Shown: one piece after another, positions 10,125 to 20,044 of the stretch | How the letters are laid out: each line of letters starts with the position of its first letter | Numbering within the stretch: position 1 is the first letter of the stretch | Source of the DNA: Patiria miniata | Taxonomy: Eukaryota; Echinodermata; Asteroidea; Valvatida; Asterinidae | DNA length: 64,000 nt | Assembly: GCF_015706575.1 (NCBI RefSeq) | Contig: NW_024037048.1 | Span: forward strand, 14,401,512 to 14,465,511 | Direction of reading: 5' to 3' | Translations under genes and position numbers: made by a program | The notes under the pieces: model-generated | What the model was told of the DNA's origin: nothing | Seen by the model: the letters and a program-made list of their open reading frames with translations, nothing else | Databases searched by the model: none

Positions 10125-10443
10125 CTTCTCGTTGAGCGTAGTGACTTCCTCCTTGCTGATCTTCCAAGGAAACTTCTCCGTGGTCTCCCCTGCTTCCTCA
10201 TCCAGCATCCAGGGTTTGGACAGCTCCTTGAACCGTCTCAGGCTCTACTTCTTGGGCTTCTTGTTCTGGTCCGGGATGACCTCCACGTCCGAGCAGTTGA
10301 TGCGGAACTTGCTGAGCATGTTGGCCATGTTATCTTCTCCCTGTCCATTTGCTCCTTCTTGCTCGTGGTGGCAAAGACGCGCAGGTTGCATTTCTCCCAG
10401 TTGGATTTCATGGAGATGAGGTGATCGATGAGTAGGGTCAAGC
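10125..10443 (-). pseudogene. SLC12A-like: SLC12A-like exon E, unit A (broken)
   Basis: 319 nt. It begins LTLLIDHLISMKSNWEKC, then LRVFATTSKKEQMDREK, LSKFRINCSDVEVI and, near the end, KFPWKISKEEVTTLNEK. These follow the NKCC/NCC C-terminal domain order: GGLTLLIPYLL, W..CKIRVF, LLSKFR, PWKI. Acceptor CCCCCAG and donor AAG|GTAGAAT are present. This copy is one base shorter than expected, with a frameshift after MDREK, and has an in-frame TAG after KKPKK. It could not make the domain. The same TAG is at 40019-40338. Confidence 0.8.
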
Positions 10444-10914
10444 CTGGGGGTGGTGGGAGGTGGGGGGCGGAGGTTGGGGGGGGAGGGTTCACAAACAAAA
10501 ATTATACAGAGCATTATATAAAGCATGTGTTTCCTTAGACATGCAGCCATCCAGAATAACCTGAGAGATCTCTGAAAGGCTCCATGAAATGAATTGGACA
10601 CTGAAACATATAATAAAATAATCAGGCCAACCAAGAACCAAAAGTGTGGTGTTTTCTACTACATACAAAAAAACAACTATGTGGTAGGGTAGGTAAAATC
10701 TGTTTTGGGGGTTTGACATTTCAATAGCCTAAAAATATAGGGTGGGATGATAGTCATTAAAATTTACTTTTTTTCTCTACTTTAATTTGCATGCATTTAT
10801 TAACATGTGAATCATTCTGCCGACTACTGACCAACTTACACAAAAATAAATATAAAGTTTATAGTTTTCACTGTGGGAAGGGGGGGGTGCTTGATCCCAA
10901 GGAGGAGATTCTAC
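10444..10914. other. Intron between SLC12A exons F and E, unit A
   Basis: Starts with the G-rich acceptor tract of exon E, then a block (about 10500-10860) copied at 16436-17515 (interrupted), 38080-38450, 40400-41440 (interrupted) and 63480-63850. No exon found in it. Confidence 0.6.
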
Positions 10915-11060
10915 CTTCTCTTTGAGCGTGGTGACTTCTTCCTTGCTGATCTTCCAAGGAAACTTCTCCGTGGTCTCCAGGCTGCTTCCTCATCCAGCAT
11001 CCAGGGTTTGGAGAGCTCCTTGATGATTGTGTTGGTCTTGATCTTACCCAACCCACCAAT
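10915..11060 (-). pseudogene. SLC12A-like: SLC12A-like chimeric exon F, unit A
   Basis: 146 nt. It begins IGGLGKIKTNTII, matching the NKCC/NCC segment aaGLGRMKPNtlv that follows exon D. It then switches at once to KELSKPWMLDEEA, sequence of the far end of exon E. The E-derived part is out of frame after EEA (GCAGCCTGG instead of GCAGGGG). The exon is thus a fusion of an upstream exon with the tail of exon E. The same fusion is seen at 17552, 38497, 41482 and 63895, so it predates the unit duplications. Confidence 0.72.
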
Positions 11061-11908
11061 CTAGACGGAAACCAATCAGGAAGGAAAATTTGAATGCATT
11101 TGCTCTAAATAAATTGTGTCCAGGTCTTGGAAAAGACCAACATTAGCGCTTCAAAAAGCAAAAAACCTAGACAAATCTGGTTTAACCTTGACTTAATTTT
11201 TTAAAGACCTGCTTACATTTTACTCAAACTGTTCATCAAAATTCATTCCGCAAAGTCTTCTTCAAGTACTCAACTGTGAGTACACATTTTGGTACTCAAA
11301 ATACTCATCGAAATATTCATTAAAATAATTCACCAGAGGTACACAAGACTTGTAAAAAGGTACTCAACTAATACAAAACCTCAGGATTCATTGAAAACAA
11401 ATGAATTGACTCATAAAGTAGTACTCAGTAAAAAGTAGTCTACTTGTCAAAAAAATGCTCAACTCATACTCGACTTATATCGCAGACTGCTTCACTCGTC
11501 AAGCAGACTCGACTTAAAAGACCAAAGTTATCAAACAGTACCTCAACCCATTTAAAACTGGTGTTCCAGAGTCCCTAACTTAACTTAACTAAACTCAACT
11601 TTAATAGATTCAAGTTTCAAACACAGGCAAAGTTCTTGTATTAATTTTCCATTGATTAGACGCTGGAGTCATTCTGAACGACTGCAACACTCAATCTTTG
11701 GACGACTTTCATGTGTAGTTGCTCCTCAATGTTTCAAACGTCAAACTTAATTCAACTCTTTGGTATAATTTAGTTCGGCACTTCTCTGAATGCTAGTCTG
11801 AAACGCGCGGCGTGTAGTTGTCAAAAGGTACACAACTCATCAAAATGCAGAAAACTTGAGCTATCCACGCATACTCAGGTCTGACCCTGATCCCCCTCAT
11901 AAGCCTAC
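11061..11908. other. Intron between SLC12A exons D and F, unit A
   Basis: About 850 bp rich in TACTCAACT-like words. It matches 17698-18563 almost base for base. No exon or element recognised. Confidence 0.6.
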
Positions 11909-12043
11909 CTGCATGAGTGCCTGTGCCCCGGTTCTTAGCGTAGGGCTTGCTACCATGGCTGGGAATGCCTTGATCTTCTGAACATCCACCCATTTCTCCT
12001 GAGAGTCTGTCAGAAGCTCCAACCAATGTGGACTCTGCTCACC
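11909..12043 (-). CDS. SLC12A-like: SLC12A-like exon D, unit A
   Basis: 135 nt, 45 codons, open. It begins GEQSPHWLELLTDSQEKW, then VDVQKIKAFPAMVASPTLRT and ends GAQALMQ before a GTAGGC donor; the acceptor is CATACAG. It matches the NKCC/NCC stretch ..W....KiKAFY..v.a..LR.GaQ.LMQ. It fits in phase after exon C (ending CGAVLI) and before exon F (IGGLGK). It is an exon of the cytoplasmic C-terminal domain. Exon C itself is absent in this unit. Confidence 0.78.
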
Positions 12044-12187
12044 CTGTATGAAAGGCGGGACAAAATGTTTCCCCTTAAAGCTTTAAAGAAAATAATACTC
12101 TACTAAAATAATAATTAAAAATATGGCAAGATTACCATGTGCGAAGTTCACTAATTTTCCTCTGTACTGACTAACAAGCCCCCAGAT
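12044..12187. other. Boundary of the unique insertion region
   Basis: Sequence upstream of exon D, not present after the second exon D copy at 18695. A direct repeat of GCGAAGTTCACT / ACGAAGTTCACT (12136 and 12205) starts here. Nothing else seen. Confidence 0.4.
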
Positions 12188-13184
12188 GGAAAGATTTCCA
12201 TATACGAAGTTCACTCAACACTCTGTGTACAAACCCTATGAGAGTGGACTGAAAAATTATGTGTTTTCTAAGAAAATGCTTGTATTTTCTCACTGCTCAA
12301 ATTGACTTGATGACATGAAATTGCTATCTGGGGGGAAAGATTTCCATATATACGAAGTTCACAAATATTTCTCTGTATTGACTGTTCTAACAGTAACAAG
12401 CCCCCAGAGAGCAATTTAGGCCGACATGTACAGTATAGTCGTGTTCCCTAACGTGGCGCACTTCGAAGCTTACCCAACTTTCCTCGTGTAGTGTTGCCAA
12501 ACCTCTTTGTTGATAAACCTCAAATTCATGCAGTGAAATACTGGTACTTTTACCTTTTTAATGCTTGCTATTTAACCTCTGTGAACAATTTCGGTTTCAT
12601 AAAATTTAATCCGAAATGCAAAAACGGTCGTGTCCGGAAACTGGGCACAAATTGGCGGAGTGTTCCCTAATGTGGCGCACTTGAATAAATCTCAGAAAAT
12701 TCCAAAATAACATTTAAGAATTTCTGTAAACTTCATAAATTCTGATAAATCATTATTATCTTTACTTACAAACCCAGCCAGATGTTTGTCAGAAAATTAT
12801 TTTCTTATTTTTCGGGGCATTTTCAAAGGGTTCACTTTGCACTTGAAAATCACGCCAAAATAATGTTTTCTTTTAACTTTGTAACGGGTAAATAAACTCG
12901 CGATTTATGAACGGGAGTGTTTAGAACTTGATGAAATTTCACTTTCAGTGAAATTTCAGTTAAAAGTTTTGCTCTAGCTAGGCGCTACAGGCGAAAAATA
13001 AAAGTGAGCCACGTTAGGGGCCGCGCCACGTATAGGGTACATCAACAATATATCAAAGTCAATTTGAGCAGCTAGCACTATAGCAGTGAGAAAATACAAG
13101 CATTTTCTTGGAAAACACTTATCAGTCCAATCTCATAGGGTTTGTACACAGGGTGTTGAGTGAACTTCGTATATGGAAATCTTT
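12188..13184. mobile_element. Inverted-repeat element, about 1 kb
   Basis: Arms of about 120-130 bp: 12188-12310 and 13056-13184 are reverse complements with few differences (both contain AAGATTTCCATATACGAAG and GTGTACAAACCCTATGAGA). The interior has a word CCCTAACGTGGCGCAC repeated directly (about 12448, 12662 as a T variant) and inverted (about 13003). No long frame. The shape suggests a nonautonomous DNA transposon, perhaps with a second element nested in it. Family unknown. Confidence 0.6.
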
Positions 13185-13567
13185 AATCCGCTCTGCCTAC
13201 TATACTAATTGACTAATTGAAGAGTGAAATTGAATAAAAGTCTAGACGTGACTAAGCTTACCGGGTACGTTATCGAGTTGTCTGCTGCATGCGCTAGTCG
13301 GACAATAATAATGGGATATCATCAAACAACAGGCGGCGCCCTTCAAATTAACGGTGTCAAGTGACAATCTCATAACCCATTAATTCCCGGCATTAACTAA
13401 ACAAAAATAAAAATGGATAACGAAACCATTTCCCAATTCCTAAGCAAAAAGAAAAAAGGATAACGAAACCCACTTCCCCAATTCATAATTCTTATCTGCT
13501 TTTGCAAATGTACTCTTCAAATGCTCTGCCTACTATAAATTGACTTACAAATGAAAAAGAAAAACAC

Positions 13568-14742
13568 ATTGCACTGATTTGAAATTGCGTCCAATAATTG
13601 CTCTTGATATAGGATAGGACTAAAAAAAATGGAAAATCGACGGGAATACTTGAAGAAAAAATTACATAGGCCTAAGATTTAAAGAAAATACAGTTAACTG
13701 ATTGCGAATTCAATCCAATTTCAAGTCACTTTTATGTAAAGACAATAATTCAAGAAAACAAATTTGCACTGATTTAAAATTACGGCCCATTATTGACTGT
13801 GATATACAAGACAATACATTTGAAATTCGACAGAAACCGTTGAAGAAAAAAAATAATACAACAAAAACGAAGAGGACATGTGTATAAGAGTACTCCCGTA
13901 GGCCTACATTTACCAACATCAATAACCAAAAGAAGGCGCGCTACACAAGTACTGGTCACCACCGTAAAGACTTCATCAACGTGGATCACGATCTGCCCAA
14001 ACGAAGTCGGCATTAAAGTTGAAAACAGACTTTGTGGAGACGATAACTCAAGAACAACACAATGCACTGTGTTGAAATTTCGTTCAATAATTTTTAGGGA
14101 TATCGGAAGACAAGTGGTTTGAAAATCGACGGGAACCATTAAAAAAAAATTCAATATGATCTAAGGAAATATACAGTGTACTAATCGCGAAAAATGTGAT
14201 GCGAATTCGAGTCAATTTTATTGGAACAAAAAAAACAACACTCATTGTGGAGACGATAACTCAAGAACAACGCAGTGCACTGAATTGAAATTTCGTTCAA
14301 TAATTGTTCGGGATATAGGACACAAATGCTTTGAAAATCGACGGGAACCATCAAAGAATAAATTTAATATGATTTCAAGAAATACAACGTACTAATCGCG
14401 AAAAATTCGATTCGAATTCGAGTCACTTTTGACAAAAATAAAGCACTCTTTGTGGAGACCAGGAGACCGTAACTCGAGAAAAATACATTGCACTGATTTG
14501 AAATTGCGTCCCATAATTGACTGTGACACTGAAATTCGACAGAAACCGTTGGAGAAAAAAATTAAAGAACAAAAATAAAAACTACAGTGTGCACAAGGAG
14601 GGCTTCCCGTACATTTTACAAACATCGATGTCTTCCAAAACGGGGCGCGCTACATAAATACTGGTCACCACCTTAAAGACTTCTGTCAACGCAGATCGCG
14701 ATCTGCCCAAACGAAGTCGGCATTAAGTGAACAAAAATAAAA
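13568..14742 (+). repeat. Five-unit tandem array inside the inverted-repeat element
   Basis: Units begin near 13569, 13764, 14061, 14276 and 14489, each with TGCACTG followed by a TTGAAATT-type word and an ATCGACGGGAA or TTCGACAGAAA word. Unit lengths vary from about 190 to 300 bp. The longer units share CTGCCCAAACGAAGTCGG (about 13994, 14704). No frame is kept across units. Confidence 0.7.
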
Positions 14743-15156
14743 CACAAATCAGCTGGCCAAGCTTAATTCAATGCGTCATTTAAGTTTTGAGATGTCCAGC
14801 TGGACTATGCACAAGTGAGGCAAATGTTCTGTTTCGACTGTGAGTGCAGCCTATCGCCAAGTTTTTCTCAATGTTGACTCAAGACCGTGACTGTTGAGGT
14901 AGAGCAAAACAATATTTTGTCTCATGTTTTTCCCGAACAGCCACATACTATATATATTATGTTGATTTTGAAGTAAAGTGTTTTCGAGATAATCACAAAA
15001 GAAGTTTCTCATATTTTAAAACTGCAAGAAATACTACTTTGCAACAACTTTGTGCAGCAAGGAAACCATCACACGATTCTACGTGAGCTGAAGTTTTACA
15101 TAAACCCGGTAATAAGACTTAATAAAGCAGTTAATTAGTAGAAATTAATTAGTAAA

Positions 15157-15575
15157 GATATGTGGCTCTTCGTGAAAACGCAAATTCACGTTTCCGACAC
15201 ATTGGCCCTTTCTGTTCAACGTGTGTTTCCATAGGCGCGCGTGAGTACGCGCGCGCGCCTGAAAATGTAACAAAGATATGTGGCTCTTCGTGAAAATGCA
15301 AATCTCATTTGACCTACTTTTACGTATTTCCGTGCAATGGGTTTTGTACGCGTTCAAACGGCCAAAATGTATGTGGCTCTTCGTGAAAACGCAAAATGCA
15401 GTTATCGAGATTTCTGCCCCTTGCAACATTAATGTAACTTAGAAATTAATGATGTTTTGCTTACAGAAACATGTCAAAATGGTTAAGTACATTGTTTTAA
15501 TGCGAAATATTGAAAAAAATGAAAATCGAAAAAAATTGTAATTTTGGACATATGTGGCTCTTCGTGAAAACGGTG
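15157..15575 (+). repeat. Four spaced copies of GTGGCTCTTCGTGAAAAC
   Basis: TATGTGGCTCTTCGTGAAAA occurs near 15160, 15277, 15371 and 15550, at irregular spacing of about 95-180 bp, with unrelated sequence between. The CTTCGTGAAAAC core is also the motif repeated in the element at 16554-17251. It may be a subterminal binding-site array. Confidence 0.7.
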
Positions 15576-15803
15576 ACGGTTTGTCTATTTTTCATGACTA
15601 GTTATCTGACTAGAATTCAATTCAATGCGTCACTTAATTTTTGAGATAGCGTGTCCAGCTGGACTGTCGTTTCTGTGCAAAAGTGAGGCAAATTTTCTGT
15701 TTGGACTGCGACTGCGCAGCCGTATCGTCAATTTTTTGGTATATTCTGTTTAATATTTTCTAACTCCGAGTCTTTTTATTTTATTTTTTCAAGTTATCAA
15801 AGA

Positions 15804-15847
15804 AAAACGAATAACGATTCCCACAAGTGGGAATCGTTATTCGTTTT
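15804..15847. repeat. Perfect 21-bp-arm palindrome with 2-nt centre
   Basis: AAAACGAATAACGATTCCCAC at 15804-15824 is exactly mirrored as reverse complement at 15827-15847, separated only by AA. It lies at the inner edge of the right arm of the 2.8 kb element. Confidence 0.9.
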
Positions 15848-16085
15848 CCGTTTTGCTGTCGAGAATGGATTTTGGATTCGAAGTCCGTTATTCGTTTTTC
15901 TTTTTGCTGAGGAAATGGGAATTGGTTTCGTTATCCGTTTTTCTTTTTGCTTAGGAATTGGGGAAGTGGGTTTCGTTATCCGTTTTTCTTTTTGCTTAGT
16001 TAATGCGGAATTAATGGGTTATGAGATTGTTACTTGACACCGTTAATTGTGAAGGGCGCCGCCTGATGTTGTTTGATGATATCCC

Positions 16086-16435
16086 CCCCCCCCCCCAAAA
16101 AGTCCAATCCTATCGAGAAAGGAATTGGCATTTCTCAATGCATGATTGGAAAATGTGGACTTCGCAACTTCGTCCCCAGGGTTATCTTTATCTTGTAACT
16201 TTCTTTCCTGTATTAAGTACCTGTCAGTGGGTACCGCTCAACACTACGTAAACGAGATTGTATTTGACACCGTTAATTGTGAAGAGCGCCACCTGTTGTT
16301 TGGTTATCCCGAGATGGAATGTATGTCATGTAAAGATGTATGTGGCGGAAGGCTAGGCCTGTACACTAGGCATGTCAGGTAAGTCGGGACTATTTACTTC
16401 AATACTTGTCAAAATTCAACTTCCTTAAAAATATA
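16086..16435. other. Poly-C tract and unassigned spacer
   Basis: A poly-C/poly-A tract (about 16083-16100), then sequence including a second partial copy of the 2.8 kb element end (GACACCGTTAATTGTGAAG near 16266). No gene evident. Confidence 0.5.
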
Positions 16436-16553
16436 TACAGAGCATTATTTCCCTTTGACATAAAGCATGTGTTTCCTTTGACATGCAGCCATCCAGAATA
16501 ACCTGAGAGATCTCTGAATGGCTCCATGAAATGAATTGGACACTGAAACATAT
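16436..16553. repeat. Fragment of SLC12A intron block, interrupted
   Basis: Matches about 10500-10610 and 40405-40530 (AGAATAACCTGAGAGATCTC and neighbours). It continues after the insertion at 17252-17515, so 16554-17251 is an insertion into this block. Confidence 0.7.
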
Positions 16554-17251
16554 CGTCACCGTCACCACGACGTGACACTAACCTCAAAAAATCGATATTT
16601 TGTGATTTCGATTTTTTGCCTGATTTGTGATTAATTACACATAATCTATCACCTCAAGAAGTTACTAAGCACAAAGTCAATTAGTTTTGTCAAAACATTA
16701 ATTAACATTAATTAACATTTACAACTTAATGGGTCAAAACCGGAAAATATGTTTTCACGAAGTGTACGCGTTTTCACGAAGTGTACTATACCATTCTTTC
16801 GCGTGTAAAGTGCCTGCACACTACGCGTCAAAAACGGGTTTTGCGTTTTTACGAAGTGACACAAATGTCACGTGATACGCGCGCCTCACTTCTGGCGTTT
16901 TCACGAAGTAGCGCTAACCCGTTAGCTAATACAAACACGTGGTTAGTGTCACTTCGTGAAAACTCGAACACAATCGTAATCGAGCGTAATCTGAATTTTG
17001 AGTTTTCACGAAGTGACGTTATGGTTAATTAGTTTGATAACTCATTAATAGTAATTTATTTCAATGAAAATCATACATTAACGTGACATTCAAGATCATA
17101 GCTTTCAGACAATGTATAAATATATGTATTTTGAGGCTAAAACGATGTTCAGATCACCGTTTCAAAACATCGCCGAATTAAATCGCTTGTATCTCAAAAC
17201 ACACATTTTCCACTTCGCGGGGGTTAAGGTCACTTCGTGGTGTCGGTGACG
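16554..17251. mobile_element. Nonautonomous DNA element with repeated GTTTTCACGAAGTG motif
   Basis: Terminal inverted repeats of about 23 bp start CGTCACCG(T/A)CACCACGA. The uninterrupted target is seen at about 10605 and 38190 (GAAACATATAATAAAATAAT). The flanks carry AT/ATAT, compatible with a short AT-rich duplication. The motif CACTTCGTGAAAAC or its complement occurs about seven times inside at irregular spacing, the pattern of transposase-binding subterminal repeats. No coding frame. Superfamily not determined. Confidence 0.7.
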
Positions 17252-17551
17252 ATATATTAAAATAATAAGGCCAACCAAGAACAAAACGTGTGGTGTTTTC
17301 TATTACTTATAAAAAAAACAACAACTGTGTGGTAGGGTAGGTAAAAATCTGTTTTGGGGGTTTGACATTTCTATAGCCTAAAAATATAAGGTGGGATTAT
17401 AGTCATTAAAATTTACTTTTTTTCTCTATTTTGCTTCCATTAGTTAACATGTGAATCATTCTGCACTACTGACCAACTTACACAAATAAATATAAAGTTT
17501 ATAGTTTTCACTGGGGGGGGGGGGTGCTTGAGCGCAAGGAGGAGATTCTAC
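17252..17551. repeat. SLC12A intron F-E block, second copy in unit A
   Basis: Continuation of the block interrupted at 16554, ending in a G-run just before exon F on the plus strand. No exon E follows it to the left, so this is a truncated duplicate of the 10.5-12.0 kb region. Confidence 0.65.
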
Positions 17552-17697
17552 CTTCTCTTTGAGCGTGGTGACTTCTTCCTTGCTGATCTTCCAAGGAAAC
17601 TTCTCCGTGGTCTCCAGGCTGCTTCCTCATCCAGCATCCAGGGTTTGGAGAGCTCCTTGATGATTGTGTTGGTCTTGATCTTACCCAACCCACCAAT
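17552..17697 (-). pseudogene. SLC12A-like: SLC12A-like chimeric exon F, second copy in unit A
   Basis: 146 nt, same IGGLGKIKTNTII plus KELSKPWMLDEEA fusion, same length and splice sites as 10915-11060, nearly identical. Part of a tandem duplication of 10.86-12.04 kb. Confidence 0.7.
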
Positions 17698-18563
17698 CTA
17701 GACGGAAACTAATCAGGAAGGAAAATTTGAAAGCATTTGGTCTGAATAAATTGTGTCCAGGTCTTGGAAAAGACCAACGTTAGTGCTGAAAAAAAGCGAA
17801 AAACCTGGACAAATCTGGTTTAATGATCTTGTTATACATTTTGCAACTTTGACTTAATTTTTAAAAGACCTGCTTGCATTTTACTCAAACTGTTCATCAA
17901 AATTCATTCAGCAAAGTCTTCTTTAAGTACTCATCTGTGAGTACACATTTCGGTACTCAAAATACTCATCGAAATATTCATTAAAATAATTCACCAGGGG
18001 TACACAAGACTTGTAGAAAGGTACTCAACTAATACAAAACCTCAGGATTCATTGAAAACAAATGAATCGACTCATAAAGTAGTACTCAGTAAAAAGTAGT
18101 CTACTTGTCAAAAAAAATGCTCAACTCATACTCGACTTATCGCAGACTGCTTCACTCGTCGAGCAGACTCGACTTAAAAGACCAAAGTTATCAAACAGTA
18201 CTTCAATCCATTTAAAACTGGTGTTCCAGAGTCCCTAACTTAACTCAACTAAACTCAACTTAAATAGATTCAAGTTTCAAACACAGGCAAAGTTCTTGTA
18301 TTAATTTTCCATTGATTAGATGCTGGTGTCATTCTGAACGACTGCAACACTCAATCTTTGGACGACTTTCATGCGTAGTTGCTCCTCAACGTTTCAAACG
18401 TCAAACTTAATTCAACTCTTTGGAATAATTTAGTTCGGCACTTCTCTGAATGCTAGTCTGAAACGCATGTTGTTGTCAAAAGACACACAACTCATCAAAA
18501 TGCAGAAAACTTGAGCTATCCACGCATACTCAGGTCTGACCCTGATCCCCCTCATAAGCCTAC
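17698..18563. other. Intron between exons D and F, second copy
   Basis: Near-identical duplicate of 11061-11908. Nothing further recognised. Confidence 0.6.
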
Positions 18564-18695
18564 CTGCATGAGTGCCTGTGCCCCGGTTCTTAGCGTAGGG
18601 CTTGCTACCATGGCTGGGAATGCCTTGATCTTCTGAACATCCACCCATTTCTCGTGAGAGTCTTTCAGAAGCTCCATCAAATGTGTACTCTGCTC
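18564..18695 (-). pseudogene. SLC12A-like: SLC12A-like exon D, second copy, truncated
   Basis: The frame is open and reads EQSTHLMELLKDSHEKW then VDVQKIKAFPAMVAS, ending GAQALMQ at a GTAGGC donor. The first codon and the acceptor are missing: right after CTCTGCTC at 18695 the sequence turns into inverted minisatellite. The exon cannot be spliced in as in 11909-12043. Confidence 0.7.
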
Positions 18696-18698
18696 ATG

Positions 18699-19440
18699 AA
18701 GGAGACTATAACCAGCTTGGCTCGGAGGGTGTTTTTTTTAGAAGGAAATTATGGACGAGACTAACCATCTTGGCTTGGAGGATATTTTTTAAAAGGGTAT
18801 TATTTAGAAGGGTATTAATGAGGAAACTAACCATATTGGCTTGGAGGATATTTTTAGGAGGGAATTACTAAGGGGACTTACCACCTTGGCAAGGAGGATA
18901 TTTTTTAGAAGGGAATTATGGAGGAAACTGACCATCTTGGCTAGGAGGATTTGTTTTAGAAGGGCACTATGGAGGAGACTATAACCATCTTGGATAGGAG
19001 GATATTTCTTTTTAGAAGGGAACTATAGAGGGAACTAACCAGCTTGGCTCGGAGGGTTTTTTTTAGAAGGGAATTATGGAGAAGACCAACCATCGTGGCT
19101 AGGAGGATATTTTTTAAAAGGAAATTACAGAGGAGACTAACTATCTTGGCTAGGAGAATAATTTTAGAAGAGAATTATGGAGGAGACTTTAGCTAGAAGG
19201 ATTTTTTTAAAGGGAAATATGGAGAACAACCATCCGGCCTGGCTAGGAGAATATTTTTAGGAAGGGAATTATGGAGGAGACGAACCATCATGGTTAGAAG
19301 GATATTTGTTTTAGAAAGGAATTATGGCTAGGAGGATATTTTCAGAAGGGAATTATGGAGAAAGCTTCAACCATCTTGGCTAGGGGATATTTTTTGAAAG
19401 GAATTAATGAGGATATATTAACGATCTTGGCTAGGAGGAT
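18699..19440 (-). repeat. Minisatellite array in reverse orientation, unit A
   Basis: Same 45-50 bp repeat as 1-866 but reverse-complemented (CTTGGCTAGGAGGATATTTT, AGAAGGGAATTATGGAGGA). About 15 degenerate units. The left edge breaks exon D; the right edge leads into a block shared with 43571-43780. Confidence 0.9.
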
Positions 19441-19926
19441 ATATTGTTGTTTTTTTCCATTTTTGTGAAATTGTTTTATAGAAGAATATTTCATCAAGTA
19501 TTAAATATCGTGACCAAGGACGAATTAGTTATAATGCAGGCTAGGGGGCTTACTTTGTTAATGAGGAAAAAGGATTTAAAAAATTTGAAAGGAGGTTAAT
19601 CGAAACATTTTCCAGATCCCCTCCCCCCAACTTGACATCGCACCCCCCAGCCAAAGCTAGATCCACCCCTGTTTATTTAGGATTTCACGCTAGTTTCTGC
19701 TATAGTGAGTAGGTTTGCGTAATTGTGAAGTAAGTGCCCTTAGATTAGCCACTCATTATTTTCATGGGAATTGCCAACACTACAACAGACATTTTTGCAT
19801 GACACTTAAAAAATTACGGCTTTTGCAAAAGTGTAAACAATCAGTTACAGAGGATTACTTCTGTGTTTACAGGGATAGCGCAGATTTTCTGTGCAAGCGT
19901 GCTGTAAGCACAGAGTGAGATTCTAC
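19441..19926. other. Spacer with MITE-end remnant
   Basis: Shared with 43571-44360, where an extra element is inserted at 43857. It contains CACCCCCCAGCC...GATCCACCCCTG at about 19640-19672, matching the right end of the element at 62121-62251. It also carries the empty site CTTAGATTAGCC (about 19740) for the 43857 element. Confidence 0.55.
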
Positions 19927-20044
19927 CTTCTCTTTGAGCGTAGTGACTCCTCCTTGCTGATCTTCCAAGAAAACTTCTCAGTGGTCTCCCCTGCTTCCTC
20001 ATCCAGCATCCAGGGTTAATTTGTTCAGCTCCTTAAACCGTCTC
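19927..20044 (-). pseudogene. SLC12A-like: SLC12A-like exon E 3' fragment, unit A/B boundary
   Basis: Only the last third of exon E remains (region of KFPWKIS...TTL), with the donor side kept. The reading frame includes an in-frame stop near the WMLDEEA region (GGTTAATTTG insertion). It is joined directly to the C-rich start of the 475-bp satellite. A sister fragment is at 44664-44782. Confidence 0.6.

Larger units (their letters stand above)
13314..16085. mobile_element. Large inverted-repeat element, about 2.8 kb
   Basis: The left arm (13314-13485) and right arm (15891-16085) are reverse complements with small indels, sharing GGGATATCATCAAACAACA, ACGGTGTCAAGT and GGATAACGAAACC. The right arm carries the GTTATCCGTTTTTCTTTTTG unit two to three times. 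The interior holds a tandem array, a repeated GTGGCTCTTCGTGAAAAC motif and a perfect palindrome. No transposase-like frame. A third partial copy of the end lies at about 16255-16315. Family unassigned. Confidence 0.6.

Noticed and set aside
10047-10424. Plus-strand open frames of 95-125 residues over SLC12A exon E (also 37502-38003, 39824-40330, 63113-63418)
   Set aside because: They are antisense shadows of the GC-richer exon E, whose minus-strand translation matches the cotransporter family.
13880-14122. Short frames within the 2.8 kb element as a transposase
   Set aside because: Frames are under about 125 residues, fall in tandem units that disagree in frame, and show no catalytic motif.
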